Below are positions 37,465 through 46,780 of a DNA stretch of 64,000 nt, in pieces. The stretch is from assembly GCF_026686735.1 (NCBI RefSeq), contig NZ_CP113432.1, positions 992,001-1,056,000 on the forward strand, written 5' to 3'. Within the stretch, counting starts at the first letter, position 1. Each line of letters begins with the position of its first letter. The notes under the pieces were generated by a model. The model did not search any database. It was given only the letters and a program-made list of their open reading frames with translations, and was not told where the DNA came from. A program made the translations under genes and the position numbers. The stretch comes from Pseudomonas triclosanedens (GTDB taxonomy: Bacteria > Pseudomonadota > Gammaproteobacteria > Pseudomonadales > Pseudomonadaceae).

Positions 37465-40400
37465 TCTTCACCTACCCGGCGCCAGTTCTGCCGCCCCTTG
37501 GCCTGTTGTCCGTAGTCCAGACGGATACGGGTGATGCCTGTTTCGGTGTTGAAGTAGGCATCGTTGCCGATCACCGCCGGAGAGCCGAAGCCCGGAATGC
37601 GGACACCCGATACCACGCCGCTGTTGTAGCGGTCGTTGGCAGTTACGTAGTTGTTGCCACTGAGGTCGAGCACGTCGAACTTGGTGGCGCCCCCAGTGTA
37701 CGCGTCCAGTGCCAGGAACCAGCGGTCGATGCCTGCCTGGCAGGGGTCGTTGCTGGGCACGATGGTGGTGGCGAGCAGCACGCTGGCGCGGCTGGTCGGA
37801 TCGGTCACGACCATTTCACCCTGGCGCGTGTTGCCGTTGGTCAGGTCCAGGTACCAGCCGTACTTGCTGACCCCCTCGGCAGGGTTGCCGTTCACATACC
37901 ACTGGACGGCGTTCTGGCTGACCTGGCGAATATCCTTGGTCGTGGTGGTGGTGCCGCCCGAGGAGTTGGTATCGGTGAACGATGCGTTGTTGACCGTCGT
38001 GTTGAAAGTCTGGGCGACGAGATCGCTGCGGCTGATGTTCGGCGTGCTGCCCGCGGCGCCGCCGCTGGTCTGCAGGTCCCAGATACCGTACATGGACATG
38101 GCCTGGCTGGTGTTGGCGGCTGCGTCGCTGTCCTCGATGTACTTGCCGGTGCCGAAGGACACGATGTAGCCAGTGCCGGTCGGGTGGCGAACCAGCGTCG
38201 GCGCCGTGGTGATCGGCTGCGGCGAACCATTGTTCGCGGTGAACAGCGGCGACCCGCCGAAAGCGACACGGAACGAATTGGGCGACACGATCGTGGTGGC
38301 GTCGGCGGTGATACTGGTGTCGATCAGGTCGAACCGCCACATGTTGCCACGCAGGTCGCCGGCATAGACGTAGTCAGTGATCAGGTCGCCGTTGATGTCC
38401 ACCGCGCGCGGGGAGGACAGGCCATTGTCGGTGGTCACGTTGGTGCCGACGGTCATCTTCTTGATGACGGCGCCGGTCTGTGCGTTGAACAGGAACAGTG
38501 CGGCGCGGCCGACGCCGGCGTTGCCACCGGTGCTGGCGTAGCCGTTGCTCATGATCACGCCCCACTGGCCGTTGTGCAGGCGAGTGATGATCGGGCGGCC
38601 GAAGCTGTAGCCCAGGTCGACGTCGTTGGTGGAGCTGTACTCCCAGAGCAACTGGATGTTCGCCGGGTCGGTAATGTCCAGGGCGAACAGGCTGCGGCCG
38701 CCTGCGCGCAGGGTACCTACCAGGATGGTGTGCCAGGCGTTGTTGAAGAACACGTCGCCGACCACCGGGGTGCCGTCCACGTAGAACTGGTGTGCGGTGC
38801 CGCTGTAGCTCTTGTCGGTCAGTTTGTTCAGGTTGGCGATCACTGCCGTTGGGATGTAGGCGAAGACTTCCTGGCCGTTGTCGTCGAAGGCATGCAGCAT
38901 GCCGTCGTTGGCGCCGACATAGATGCGTTTTGCGCGGTTGGCCTGGGCCGTCTTGAAAGCGGCATAGGATTGGCCGGCGGGCGCCGCGCTGGACGAGTTG
39001 CCGGTCGGCAGGCCGAATTGCGCCTGATCCATCAGCGACGGCAGGCGGTCGGGCGCGCCGACGACTGCTGGGCTGGAGTAGATGATGTCGCCGAGCAGGT
39101 AGTTGCGGGTGCGGAACTGGCTGTCGGAAGCGCCGCGCAGGTACGCCACCCGCGCACTGCCGAGGTTGTCGGTGGTGCCCTTGATGTTCTTGTTCAGCGC
39201 TGTCTGGTTGGCGGCGGAGAGGTTCGAGAGCTGGAAATCCACCAGTGAGCCGCTGCCGTTGTTGACCTTGATCGTGCGCGGCGAAGCCGACAGGTTGCGT
39301 GCCTGCAGGAGGTCCCGGGCATTCCAGCGCAGGGTCGCGTTGCCGTTGTTGTCCAGGTCATAGCGAATCAGCTCGCCGCTCCAGTCGGTGCTGGAGAAGC
39401 GGGCGTAGTAGGCTTCGTTGCCGGCGGTGGTGACTGCCGATTCCAGCGATACTGCCGAGGCCGAGGTGTTGCGGTCGGAGATTCGGCTCAGGATCGACTG
39501 GAAGGCCTCGACGATCTCGTTGGGTGAGTCGACGCTGAAGAACTCGCCGCGAGAGTTGATCGCGGCGTGCCACAGGTCGTAGACGTGGTAGGGCTCGTTG
39601 TTGCTCGCGCTCTGGTCGATGTATGGCCAGGCCTTGTTGCCGCTGGCCAGCTTCGGATAGTCCCCGGAATAGGTATCGCCGCCCCAGGCGGGATCGACTA
39701 TTTGCCGGGTCAGGCCCAGGCCCAGGGTGAAGTTGACCAGGTGTTGCCAGGTTGCCGGGTCGTTCTTAGGGTCCCAGTAGGCATTGGATCCCTGGTACGG
39801 CATGTAGGCCTTGATGTTGTTCGCCAGGTCACTCCGCGCGTCGGTCGCCCAGTACTTGAACGCCAGGTCCGCCAGGGTGCTCGACGAGTCGTCCTTGAAC
39901 GGCGCGGTCGGGGTGTATGTCTTGCCGTCGGGCAGGCTGGTCGAGTTGTTGTCGAGGTTGCCGACGCTGAAAGTGTCGTTGTTCCACAGGCCGTCGGTCA
40001 TCAGCAGGTGATAGCTGGGGCGGCAGGTGTACTCGGTGCCGAGGTCGGTCCCGGGGAACTGCGCGTAGGCGCCTTTGGCGCCGAGGTCCTTGTTGGCGAT
40101 GTACTTGCCGGCACGGTCCAACGCCGAGCGCAGCGGGGTGCCGCCGCTGGTGGGAGTGTCCGCCAGCCAGGCGAAGAAGGTTGCCCGGCTGCGGCCGCTG
40201 AAGTCGTTCAGGGTGTTGTCGTAGGTGGTGCCGGACTCACCCTGGCAGGAGCCGCTGGTATTGCCGATGTTCTTGCAGGTGTTGAGCATCTGCCAGGTGA
40301 CCCGCAGGTTCTCCGGCAGACTGTAGAACGCAAGGTTCGCGGCGGATGCGGTGGCCAGGAAGCGGGTGCGGTAGAACGAGTACCAGTTGGCGAAGTTCTG

Positions 40401-41018
40401 TTGTTCTGCGGTGCTGACGTTGACGAGCTTGTAGCACCCGTCGTTGTCGATGCTCTTGGTGCCGCAGGTGGACAGCGTCGTGTCGTAGAGCGCGTAGTAC
40501 GCCGCGCGCCCGGTGTTATAGGGCGAATTGGGATGGTTGGCGACCGTCTGGCTGGTGTTTCCCGAGGAGTACTGGTAGGTCGGGCGATAGTTCTGCGCGA
40601 GGTTCATGCTGCCGTCGCCGGTCTTGTACCCGTTGTAGTACGCGTTGGTATAGCTGGTGCTGTAGTCGGTGATGGTCAGTTGGCCGGTCGTCGAGTTGTA
40701 CGTCACCTTCTTTGGCAACGTGTAGGTGACCGCCGGGTTGTAGTACATCGGGTTGAAGGTCGCAGAGAAGAAACGCAGCGCAGAGCCATTTCGGGTGCCG
40801 CTGGTCACGGCCTGCGCGCTGATGCCGTCCGGCGTATAGGCGAACGCCATACTGCCCGAGTCATCGAGGGTCACCAGGACGTTGGGCGACACGCCCTCGG
40901 TCAGGAACAGCGGCTGGTTGCTGATGTTCACCGCGCTGGCCGATTGCGCGGCGGTCAGCATCGCCAGTGTCACGAGTGCTCCAGGAATGGAGGAGCTCCA
41001 GTTTCCGTACTTTTTCAT
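37461..41018 (-). CDS. pilY1: Type IV pilus tip adhesin PilY1
   Basis: A 1185-residue PilY1 (P. aeruginosa about 1160), a tip-associated adhesin and mechanosensing protein. A signal peptide ends near ASA. The N-terminal half is von Willebrand A-like, with a DDSGSM metal-site motif near residue 53. The C-terminal half is a beta propeller that carries the calcium loop DINGDLITD near residue 873. Several cysteine pairs are present. The strain-specific part is the N-terminal half. It follows pilX by 16 nt. It would be assembled with the minor pilins FimU, PilV, PilW, PilX and PilE. Confidence 0.95.
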   Translation of the reverse strand: MKKYGNWSSSIPGALVTLAMLTAAQSASAVNISNQPLFLTEGVSPNVLVTLDDSGSMAFAYTPDGISAQAVTSGTRNGSALRFFSATFNPMYYNPAVTYTLPKKVTYNSTTGQLTITDYSTSYTNAYYNGYKTGDGSMNLAQNYRPTYQYSSGNTSQTVANHPNSPYNTGRAAYYALYDTTLSTCGTKSIDNDGCYKLVNVSTAEQQNFANWYSFYRTRFLATASAANLAFYSLPENLRVTWQMLNTCKNIGNTSGSCQGESGTTYDNTLNDFSGRSRATFFAWLADTPTSGGTPLRSALDRAGKYIANKDLGAKGAYAQFPGTDLGTEYTCRPSYHLLMTDGLWNNDTFSVGNLDNNSTSLPDGKTYTPTAPFKDDSSSTLADLAFKYWATDARSDLANNIKAYMPYQGSNAYWDPKNDPATWQHLVNFTLGLGLTRQIVDPAWGGDTYSGDYPKLASGNKAWPYIDQSASNNEPYHVYDLWHAAINSRGEFFSVDSPNEIVEAFQSILSRISDRNTSASAVSLESAVTTAGNEAYYARFSSTDWSGELIRYDLDNNGNATLRWNARDLLQARNLSASPRTIKVNNGSGSLVDFQLSNLSAANQTALNKNIKGTTDNLGSARVAYLRGASDSQFRTRNYLLGDIIYSSPAVVGAPDRLPSLMDQAQFGLPTGNSSSAAPAGQSYAAFKTAQANRAKRIYVGANDGMLHAFDDNGQEVFAYIPTAVIANLNKLTDKSYSGTAHQFYVDGTPVVGDVFFNNAWHTILVGTLRAGGRSLFALDITDPANIQLLWEYSSTNDVDLGYSFGRPIITRLHNGQWGVIMSNGYASTGGNAGVGRAALFLFNAQTGAVIKKMTVGTNVTTDNGLSSPRAVDINGDLITDYVYAGDLRGNMWRFDLIDTSITADATTIVSPNSFRVAFGGSPLFTANNGSPQPITTAPTLVRHPTGTGYIVSFGTGKYIEDSDAAANTSQAMSMYGIWDLQTSGGAAGSTPNISRSDLVAQTFNTTVNNASFTDTNSSGGTTTTTKDIRQVSQNAVQWYVNGNPAEGVSKYGWYLDLTNGNTRQGEMVVTDPTSRASVLLATTIVPSNDPCQAGIDRWFLALDAYTGGATKFDVLDLSGNNYVTANDRYNSGVVSGVRIPGFGSPAVIGNDAYFNTETGITRIRLDYGQQAKGRQNWRRVGEE

Positions 41019-41034
41019 TTGAGTTCTCCCGGAG

Positions 41035-41607
41035 TCAGTAGCGCTGCACGGCGACGCTTTGCAGCGTGACCATCACGCGGTCGCTGGTGCCTTGCGAGGC
41101 GGCGTTGACCTGGTAGTAATAAGGGCCCACGCCCTTGCTGCGCAGATCCGGATCGGTGACTTCCACCATCCCGCGCGAGTTGGCAGGGTCGAAGCCGATG
41201 AAGGCGGTGTTCCAGCGCGGGGTGCTGGTGAGCATGCTCTGGTTCGAGTTCCCCTGCGGCCCGGTGTAGTTCAGGGCGTTGCCGACGGTCGTCCACCACG
41301 ACCAGGCAGTCGGGTTGAGCGCGGCATCCGAGGCGAACGGCGTTGCGAGTACACAGAGTGCCGGGGCACCGCATGCCGCTGCGGTCGTGGGAACGCCGAA
41401 GTTGGCGGCCAGTCGCGCCTCGCCTTCGCGCAGGGCGGACTCGGCGCCGTTGAGCGCCCCCTGGCGATCGCGCATGTTGGAGGTGATGCGCTCTTCGAGC
41501 GTGACCTCGCGAACGTTGGCAATGGTCAGCAGTGTCACGATCAGCAGCATGACCATGCAGACCAGAAGCGTGGCGCCCTGCTGCCTTGCAGCGAATGACT
41601 TGTTCAT
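41035..41607 (-). CDS. pilX: Type IV minor pilin PilX
   Basis: A 190-residue protein with a short basic leader ending QQG before the hydrophobic helix ATLLVCMVMLLIVTLLTIANV, then E in ERITSNMRDRQ. The non-standard +1 residue (Ala) after the cleaved Gly is typical of PilX/GspK-like minor pilins. Two cysteines (AACGA, ALCV) are in the globular domain. The start at 41607 overlaps pilW by 4 nt; the frame continues open upstream but inside pilW. PilX couples the priming complex to PilY1. Confidence 0.92.
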   Translation of the reverse strand: MNKSFAARQQGATLLVCMVMLLIVTLLTIANVREVTLEERITSNMRDRQGALNGAESALREGEARLAANFGVPTTAAACGAPALCVLATPFASDAALNPTAWSWWTTVGNALNYTGPQGNSNQSMLTSTPRWNTAFIGFDPANSRGMVEVTDPDLRSKGVGPYYYQVNAASQGTSDRVMVTLQSVAVQRY

Positions 41608-42353
41608 TGGGAAATATTCCGCAGCGTGGTTGTGCCCGCTATGGAGCGATAGATCCTGGAGTCGGTCGGCGTGGTGGCGGTGGTGTTGGAGAGCGGGAAG
41701 AAGTAGTTGTTCTGGCCGACCGCGATGTTGTTGGTGGTGCCGGCGAACAGCAGGGAATAACGCACGGCGACGATGCTGGCGCCGGCGTCTGGGGCCGCTA
41801 CGTAGCTCTGCGCGCGACGGGTGGAGCTCATGTCCACGCCGTACTGGAATTGCAGGCCGGCGAGCCCGGTCACCAGTTGCCCGGTAACACCCTGGGCGGT
41901 GCACTGCAGCGTGCCGCTGGCAGCGTCGTATTCCAGGCGGGTGGTCACGACCGCGTTGGCGGCCACCGCGTTGCCGAGGCAGTCGCGGGTGTTGGTGGAG
42001 TAGCGCTGGTAGCGATAGCAGACACCGTTGCCGCTGGTGCTGCGTTGTACAAGCTGGCCGGCGGCGAACGCCGGGCAGCCGCCTGCCGCCGACGATGCGG
42101 GGAAGGCGATCTGGAAGTCGTCCTGGGCAAGGGCGCGGTATCCGGCCTTGGCCAGTTCCTGATTCAGCATCAGCAGGGCGAAGCGACCGTTCTCCTGGTT
42201 GCCGGCCTGGTTCTGCTGGTAGGTATAGGCCTGCTTGTTGTTGATGAACATGGTGGTCACGCCGAGGATCAGGAAGCTGCTGATCAGCAGCGCGATCATC
42301 AGCTCGATCAACGAGATACCGGCCTGCTGGCGTCGCTGTTCAAGTCTTTGCAT
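41604..42353 (-). CDS. pilW: Type IV minor pilin PilW
   Basis: A 249-residue minor pilin. The leader ends QQAG and the helix ISLIELMIALLISSFLILGV carries the conserved Glu at position 5. The globular domain has cysteine pairs (GGCPAF, GVCYRY, RDCLG, LQCTA). PilW is the largest minor pilin, as in PAO1 (about 274 aa). It lies 9 nt after pilV and overlaps pilX by 4 nt in the minor pilin operon. Confidence 0.93.
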   Translation of the reverse strand: MQRLEQRRQQAGISLIELMIALLISSFLILGVTTMFINNKQAYTYQQNQAGNQENGRFALLMLNQELAKAGYRALAQDDFQIAFPASSAAGGCPAFAAGQLVQRSTSGNGVCYRYQRYSTNTRDCLGNAVAANAVVTTRLEYDAASGTLQCTAQGVTGQLVTGLAGLQFQYGVDMSSTRRAQSYVAAPDAGASIVAVRYSLLFAGTTNNIAVGQNNYFFPLSNTTATTPTDSRIYRSIAGTTTLRNISQ

Positions 42354-42362
42354 GGCGACTCC

Positions 42363-42947
42363 TCAAGGCTGGAAGCTGATGCGGTAGAACTCGCGGCGGT
42401 TGGCCGCGTCTACGCCGCAGGGCTGGTTGGCGGCCGTACATGCCACGTTTTCCTGGCTGTACCAGGCGATCTGGATCTTGATCGTCGAGCCGGTGTTGTC
42501 GCAGGCATCCGTGGCGGGCGTGCTGTCGACGCATATCACATAGGACGATTGCAGCAGCGCCGCGTCGGTGGGCAAGGCGTTCTGCACCTGGCGCGACCAG
42601 AGGACCAGTTGATCGGTTGCCATGTCCGCACTGGAGCAGCCGGACGAGGTGCGGCAGGCTGCAACCGCAGTGGTCGGGAAGACAGCGTTGGCGGCCTTGA
42701 AGTAGTTGGAGGCCGTGGCGACCGTGCCGTCGGGGGCGAGTACCGCGTCGCGGTTGCTGCGAATCGCTTCGATCAGGTCACCTGCCAGCATCGCGGCCGT
42801 GTTGCGCTGGCTGGAGCTCTGGGTGAACTGGATGTTGCGGCTCTGCATGGCGACCATGCCCAGTACGCCGACGCAGATAAGCAGCAGGCTCACCAGCACC
42901 TCGATGAGGCTGAACCCGGCCACTCGCTTCATGCTCATCATCCTCAT
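42363..42947 (-). CDS. pilV: Type IV minor pilin PilV
   Basis: A 194-residue minor pilin with leader ending VAG and helix FSLIEVLVSLLLICVGVLGMVAM. It has several cysteines (AACRTSSGCSS, VICVDS, DACDN, ACTAANQPCG). Start: the first of four in-frame ATGs, 42947, overlaps the fimU stop as ATGA and has GGGAG 8 nt upstream; starts at 42941, 42938 and 42932 cannot be excluded. It belongs to the priming set with FimU, PilW, PilX and PilE. Confidence 0.92.
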   Translation of the reverse strand: MRMMSMKRVAGFSLIEVLVSLLLICVGVLGMVAMQSRNIQFTQSSSQRNTAAMLAGDLIEAIRSNRDAVLAPDGTVATASNYFKAANAVFPTTAVAACRTSSGCSSADMATDQLVLWSRQVQNALPTDAALLQSSYVICVDSTPATDACDNTGSTIKIQIAWYSQENVACTAANQPCGVDAANRREFYRISFQP

Positions 42948-43426
42948 GGGCAAACTCCCGTGGCTGGAGGCAGGACGCGCCCGCTGGTCTGGACCTGGAC
43001 GATCCGGCAGGACGGCGTGGCGGTATCCGTCGGGCAGACGGCGAAGCAGGCGAGCGCGGCGGTGGTCGACGAGCCATTGGGCCTGAACGCGAGAGTCGCA
43101 GCGCCGGAAGTGATCGAGATGTTCGACTGGCCGAAACCTTCGGTCCCCTGCCGGCGCAGGGTTGTTGCCGCCGTAGAGACAGTCAGCGCACCCTGCCAGG
43201 TGGTCGCGGAAGAGGCAGTGAGCGTGACTTGCTGTCCGCGCGTCACTGCCTCGGTGCGGGCGTACTGCAACAGGCTGTAGAACTCGTCCGCGACGCTCTG
43301 GACGCGGTTGCTGCGGATCAGTGACGTGAAGTTGGGGACTGCGAAGCCGGCCAGAATGACGAGCAGCAGGATGGTCACCATCAACTCGATCAACGTAAAC
43401 CCCGCTGATCCTTTGGGGCGCGACAT
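42944..43426 (-). CDS. fimU: Type IV minor pilin FimU
   Basis: A 160-residue minor pilin of the GspH/FimT fold. Leader MSRPKGSAG is cut before FTLIELMVTILLLVILAGFAV. The C-terminal domain contains LRRQGTEGFG and cysteines in LACFAVCPT and SCRIVQV. ATG 43426 begins a normal short leader; the upstream in-frame extension to 43528 was rejected. FimU opens the minor pilin operon and lies 150 nt downstream of fimT, which leaves space for its own promoter. Confidence 0.92.
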   Translation of the reverse strand: MSRPKGSAGFTLIELMVTILLLVILAGFAVPNFTSLIRSNRVQSVADEFYSLLQYARTEAVTRGQQVTLTASSATTWQGALTVSTAATTLRRQGTEGFGQSNISITSGAATLAFRPNGSSTTAALACFAVCPTDTATPSCRIVQVQTSGRVLPPATGVCP

Positions 43427-43576
43427 GGCGCATTCCTCGCTTTTTAGATAGCGGTAATGCTGCCTTCTCTTGTCAGAAAAGTCCTTTTTGTACGGATGAC
43501 CGTTCCCGATAGTGCGATGTCCGGTCATGTGACCGGGGTATCTGTGAAACGGGTCGCTATGAGAGTGTGAAAGGGG

Positions 43577-44089
43577 TCAGCGTAGGCAGAGCGATGAGTC
43601 TGCGCTGGACTCCTGACGAATCCGCCCGGCCCTGTTGATCACGATGCGCGCTGCCAGGTTACCGCTCGTGCACAGCACGAAATGGCCGGAATGGAAGGCC
43701 CCGCTCGCCTGAATACTCTGGCCGCGGGGCGTATAGAGGACGAAGTTGCGTGAGGTTGCATCGGGCAGGATACGAATGTGCGCTAGCGCTTCGTGGGTCG
43801 AAAGCAGCCGCTCGGGCGATTCACGGATGCCGTTGTGGTTACTGTCGATGAACAGATCCCAGCCCTGCGCCCAATCGCCAGCGTGCGTGACGATGCTGAT
43901 CGACTGACCTTTGAGCACAGCCGTTTCGCGGGTTTGATCCAGTGCGTTGCGCAGTTCCCTGGTCGCGTTGCGCAGGCGTTGTTCTTCAATCAGGTGGTTG
44001 AAGCCGGGCATCGCGAATGCGAGGGCGATGGCAAGGATAGCGATGGTGACGAGGAGTTCGAAAAGGCTGAAACCGTTGGACTTGAACAT
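43577..44089 (-). CDS. fimT: Type IV minor pilin-like FimT with EF-hand-type loop
   Basis: A 170-residue pseudopilin of the GspH/FimT family. The leader MFKSNG is followed by FSLFELLVTIAILAIALAFAM. The globular domain contains DSNHNGIRESPE near residues 82-93, which fits the D-x-N-x-N-G-x5-E calcium loop. Two cysteines close the C-terminus (VLCTSG, SLCLR). FimT-type proteins have been linked to DNA uptake in some gammaproteobacteria, while P. aeruginosa fimT is dispensable for twitching. It stands 150 nt before fimU on the same strand. Confidence 0.9.
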   Translation of the reverse strand: MFKSNGFSLFELLVTIAILAIALAFAMPGFNHLIEEQRLRNATRELRNALDQTRETAVLKGQSISIVTHAGDWAQGWDLFIDSNHNGIRESPERLLSTHEALAHIRILPDATSRNFVLYTPRGQSIQASGAFHSGHFVLCTSGNLAARIVINRAGRIRQESSADSSLCLR

Positions 44090-44287
44090 GACCTCTCCCT
44101 GGTTCGTTGTTCGTACCTGGGAGTATCGATATCCGGCGGGCGCCCGCTGGCAGCCGATACTGATGTGGTTGTAGGTAAATTCTCTGCCTCGAGTCGTTGT
44201 CGCCCGTCACCCCTGCTACTCCGTTGGCCGGTATAGTGCGCGATTGGCGTTTTCCCTTCGAATTTCTCAAGTGATACGGGGCGTTGT

Positions 44288-45397
44288 ATGCCGGACGTGA
44301 TAGTGGTGGGTGGCGGGGTCGTAGGTCTGCTGACGGCCTGGACTCTGGGGCAGGCGAGTGCCGAAGTGGTGCTGCTGGAGCGCGGCGAGACCGGGCGCGA
44401 AGCTTCCTGGGCGGGCGGAGGTATCGTCTCGCCACTCTATCCGTGGCGCTACAGCGATGCCGTCGCCAACCTGGCGCACTGGTCGCAGGATTTCTATCCC
44501 AGCCTCGGTGAGCGCCTTCTGGCGGATACCGGACTGGATCCCGAAGTGCATGTCACCGGTCTGTACTGGCTGGACCTTGACGACCAGGAGCGGGCTCTGG
44601 CCTGGGCTGCGGCCAACCAGCGGCCGCTGCAGGCGGTCGACATCGACGCGCTATACGACGCGGTGCCAGTGCTGGGGCGTAGCTTCCAGCGCGCGGTGTA
44701 TATGCCCGGCGTGGCGAATGTGCGCAACCCGCGCCTCGCCAAGTCCCTGCGCGAGGCGCTGGTGCGTCTGCCCAATGTGCAGGTCTGCGAGCAGGTGCAG
44801 GTGCAGTCGTTCTTGAGCGAGGGCGAGCGCGTCGCTGGCGTGCGCACCGGTGCCGGCGAGTTCCGTGCCGGACGGGTCGTGCTGGCTGCTGGGGCATGGA
44901 GCGGCGAACTGCTGGCATCGCTTGGCCTGGAGTTGCCCGTGGCGCCGGTAAAGGGGCAGATGATCCTCTACCGTTGCGCTGCCGATTTTCTTCCCAGCAT
45001 GGTGCTGGCCAAGGGCCGGTACGCGATTCCGCGCCGCGATGGGCACATCCTGGTCGGCAGTACGCTGGAGCACACTGGTTTCGACAAGACGCCATCCTCT
45101 GAGGCGCTGGCAAGCCTGCGCGCATCGGCGCAAGAGCTGATCCCGGAGCTGGCCGGACTGGAGCCGGTCCAGCACTGGGCGGGCCTGCGCCCGGGGTCTC
45201 CAGAGGGCATTCCCTTCATCGGTGAAGTTCCGGGGTTCCGTGGGCTGTGGCTGAACACCGGGCACTATCGCAATGGGTTGGTGCTGGCGCCGGCTTCCTG
45301 CCAATTGCTTGCCGACCTGATGCAGGGCGGGAAAACGATCATCGATCCGCGCCCCTATGCGCCCGAAGGGCGGCTGGTGGCTACGCCACTGAGTTGA
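44288..45397 (+). CDS. thiO: Glycine/D-amino acid oxidase ThiO
   Basis: A 369-residue FAD-dependent oxidase. The N-terminal Rossmann motif VVGGGVVGLLTAW is at residues 6-18 and the FAD-contacting LLERGETGREASWAGGGIVSPL (ends LLERGE to VSPL) follows. ThiO oxidises glycine to iminoglycine for the thiazole of thiamine. The family assignment is clear; glycine specificity is inferred from homology to PAO1 PA4548. It is the only plus-strand gene between fimT and pilR and ends 30 nt from pilR with no visible terminator. Confidence 0.88.
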   Translation: MPDVIVVGGGVVGLLTAWTLGQASAEVVLLERGETGREASWAGGGIVSPLYPWRYSDAVANLAHWSQDFYPSLGERLLADTGLDPEVHVTGLYWLDLDDQERALAWAAANQRPLQAVDIDALYDAVPVLGRSFQRAVYMPGVANVRNPRLAKSLREALVRLPNVQVCEQVQVQSFLSEGERVAGVRTGAGEFRAGRVVLAAGAWSGELLASLGLELPVAPVKGQMILYRCAADFLPSMVLAKGRYAIPRRDGHILVGSTLEHTGFDKTPSSEALASLRASAQELIPELAGLEPVQHWAGLRPGSPEGIPFIGEVPGFRGLWLNTGHYRNGLVLAPASCQLLADLMQGGKTIIDPRPYAPEGRLVATPLS

Positions 45398-45427
45398 GGA
45401 AGGACTTCCTGCGCGGGAGACCGGGCA

Positions 45428-46765
45428 TCAATCGATGCCCAGCTTCTTCAGCCGGTAGCGCATCGAGCGGAAGGTCAGACCCAGGCGCTGTGCGGCCGCC
45501 GTGCGGTTCCAGCGGGTTTCCTCAAGGGCCTGCATGATCAGTTTGCGCTCGATGTCTTCCAGATAGTCTTCCAGATTGTCGATCTGCGACAGGCTGGTCG
45601 AGCTGCCCGCGTCGCCGCCGGTGGCCTCGGCCAGGCGCAGGTCGTGCGGCTGGATCAGGTCGTTCTCGCACAGCGTGTAGGCGCGCTCGAGCATGTTCTC
45701 CAGCTCGCGCACATTGCCGGGGAAGCGGTAGTTCTTGAGCTTCTCCAGGGCCTCGGGAGCGACGGTCGCGGCGGGCAGGCCGGCGTCGCTGGCCAGTCGC
45801 TTGAGCACGCGCTCTGTGAGCAGCGGAATGTCTTCGCGGCGCTCGCGCAGCGGCGGCACACGCAGCTCGATGACGTTCAGCCGGTAGTACAGGTCCTGGC
45901 GGAAGCGGCCAGCGGCGACTTCCGCCGCGAGGTCCTTGTGGGTGGCGCAGAGAATGCGCACGTCCACCGAGGCTTCCTGCTGGCCGCCAACAGCGCGGAC
46001 GGCCTTTTCCTGGATCGCCCGCAGCAGCTTGACCTGCATGGGAAGCGGGAGGTCGGCGACTTCGTCGAGGAACAGCGTGCCGCCATTGGCCGCCTGGAAC
46101 AGGCCCTGCTTGTCTTCGACGGCGCCAGTGAAGCTGCCCTTCTTGTGGCCGAAGAACTCGCTTTCCATCAGCTCCGACGGAATTGCCCCGCAGTTGACGG
46201 GAACGAAGGCCAAGTCTGCGCGTGGGCCCTGTTCGTGGATCAGGCGCGCCACCAGCTCCTTGCCGCTGCCGGATTCGCCGCTGATGTACACCGGCGCCTG
46301 GCTGCGTGCCAGCTTGGCGATCTGGTTGCGCATCAGGCGCATGGGCGGGGAGTCGCCGAGCAGGCGGTTGTCCACTGGTGCTTCCTCGGCGTCCGGGAAG
46401 CGCAGGCGCAGCGCGGTGCCGACCAGCTCGCGCAGGCGGCCGAGGTCGACCGGTTTGGTAAGGAAGTCGAAGGCGCCGGCCTTGAGTGCCTGTACGGCGG
46501 TGTCCAGGCTGCCGAACGCGGTGATCATCGCCACTGGCGTCTGTGGGTGGCGCTGCTGGATGTATTGCACCAGGTCGAGGCCGGTGCCGTCGGGCAGGCG
46601 CATGTCGGTGAGGCAGAAGTCGAACGGCTCGCGGGCCAGGAATTCGCGTGCTTCCTTGACGTTGCGGGCGCTGCGGGTATCCAGCTTCATGCGGCCGAGG
46701 GTGATCTCCAGCAGCTCGCGGATATCGGGTTCGTCATCGACGATAAGGGCTTTTTGACGACTCAT
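45428..46765 (-). CDS. pilR: Response regulator PilR (sigma54 activator of pilA)
   Basis: A 445-residue NtrC-type regulator. The receiver domain (1-120) has IVDDEPDI and LTDMRLPDG with the phosphorylated Asp near 54, and lysine KPVDL near 104. The AAA+ domain has GESGSGKE (near 164), GSFTGA in place of GAFTGA (near 223), and FLDEVADLP. A Fis-type helix-turn-helix ends the protein (TRWNRTAAAQRLGLTFRSMRYRL, residues about 421-443). With PilS it activates pilA transcription. It starts 15 nt after pilS. Confidence 0.96.
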   Translation of the reverse strand: MSRQKALIVDDEPDIRELLEITLGRMKLDTRSARNVKEAREFLAREPFDFCLTDMRLPDGTGLDLVQYIQQRHPQTPVAMITAFGSLDTAVQALKAGAFDFLTKPVDLGRLRELVGTALRLRFPDAEEAPVDNRLLGDSPPMRLMRNQIAKLARSQAPVYISGESGSGKELVARLIHEQGPRADLAFVPVNCGAIPSELMESEFFGHKKGSFTGAVEDKQGLFQAANGGTLFLDEVADLPLPMQVKLLRAIQEKAVRAVGGQQEASVDVRILCATHKDLAAEVAAGRFRQDLYYRLNVIELRVPPLRERREDIPLLTERVLKRLASDAGLPAATVAPEALEKLKNYRFPGNVRELENMLERAYTLCENDLIQPHDLRLAEATGGDAGSSTSLSQIDNLEDYLEDIERKLIMQALEETRWNRTAAAQRLGLTFRSMRYRLKKLGID

Positions 46766-46780
46766 GCTCTTCGCGTGTTC

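Noticed and set aside
37506..39248. 580-aa plus-strand frame opposite pilY1
   Set aside because: Val/Gly/Ala-rich mirror of the PilY1 coding strand with no signal or domain.
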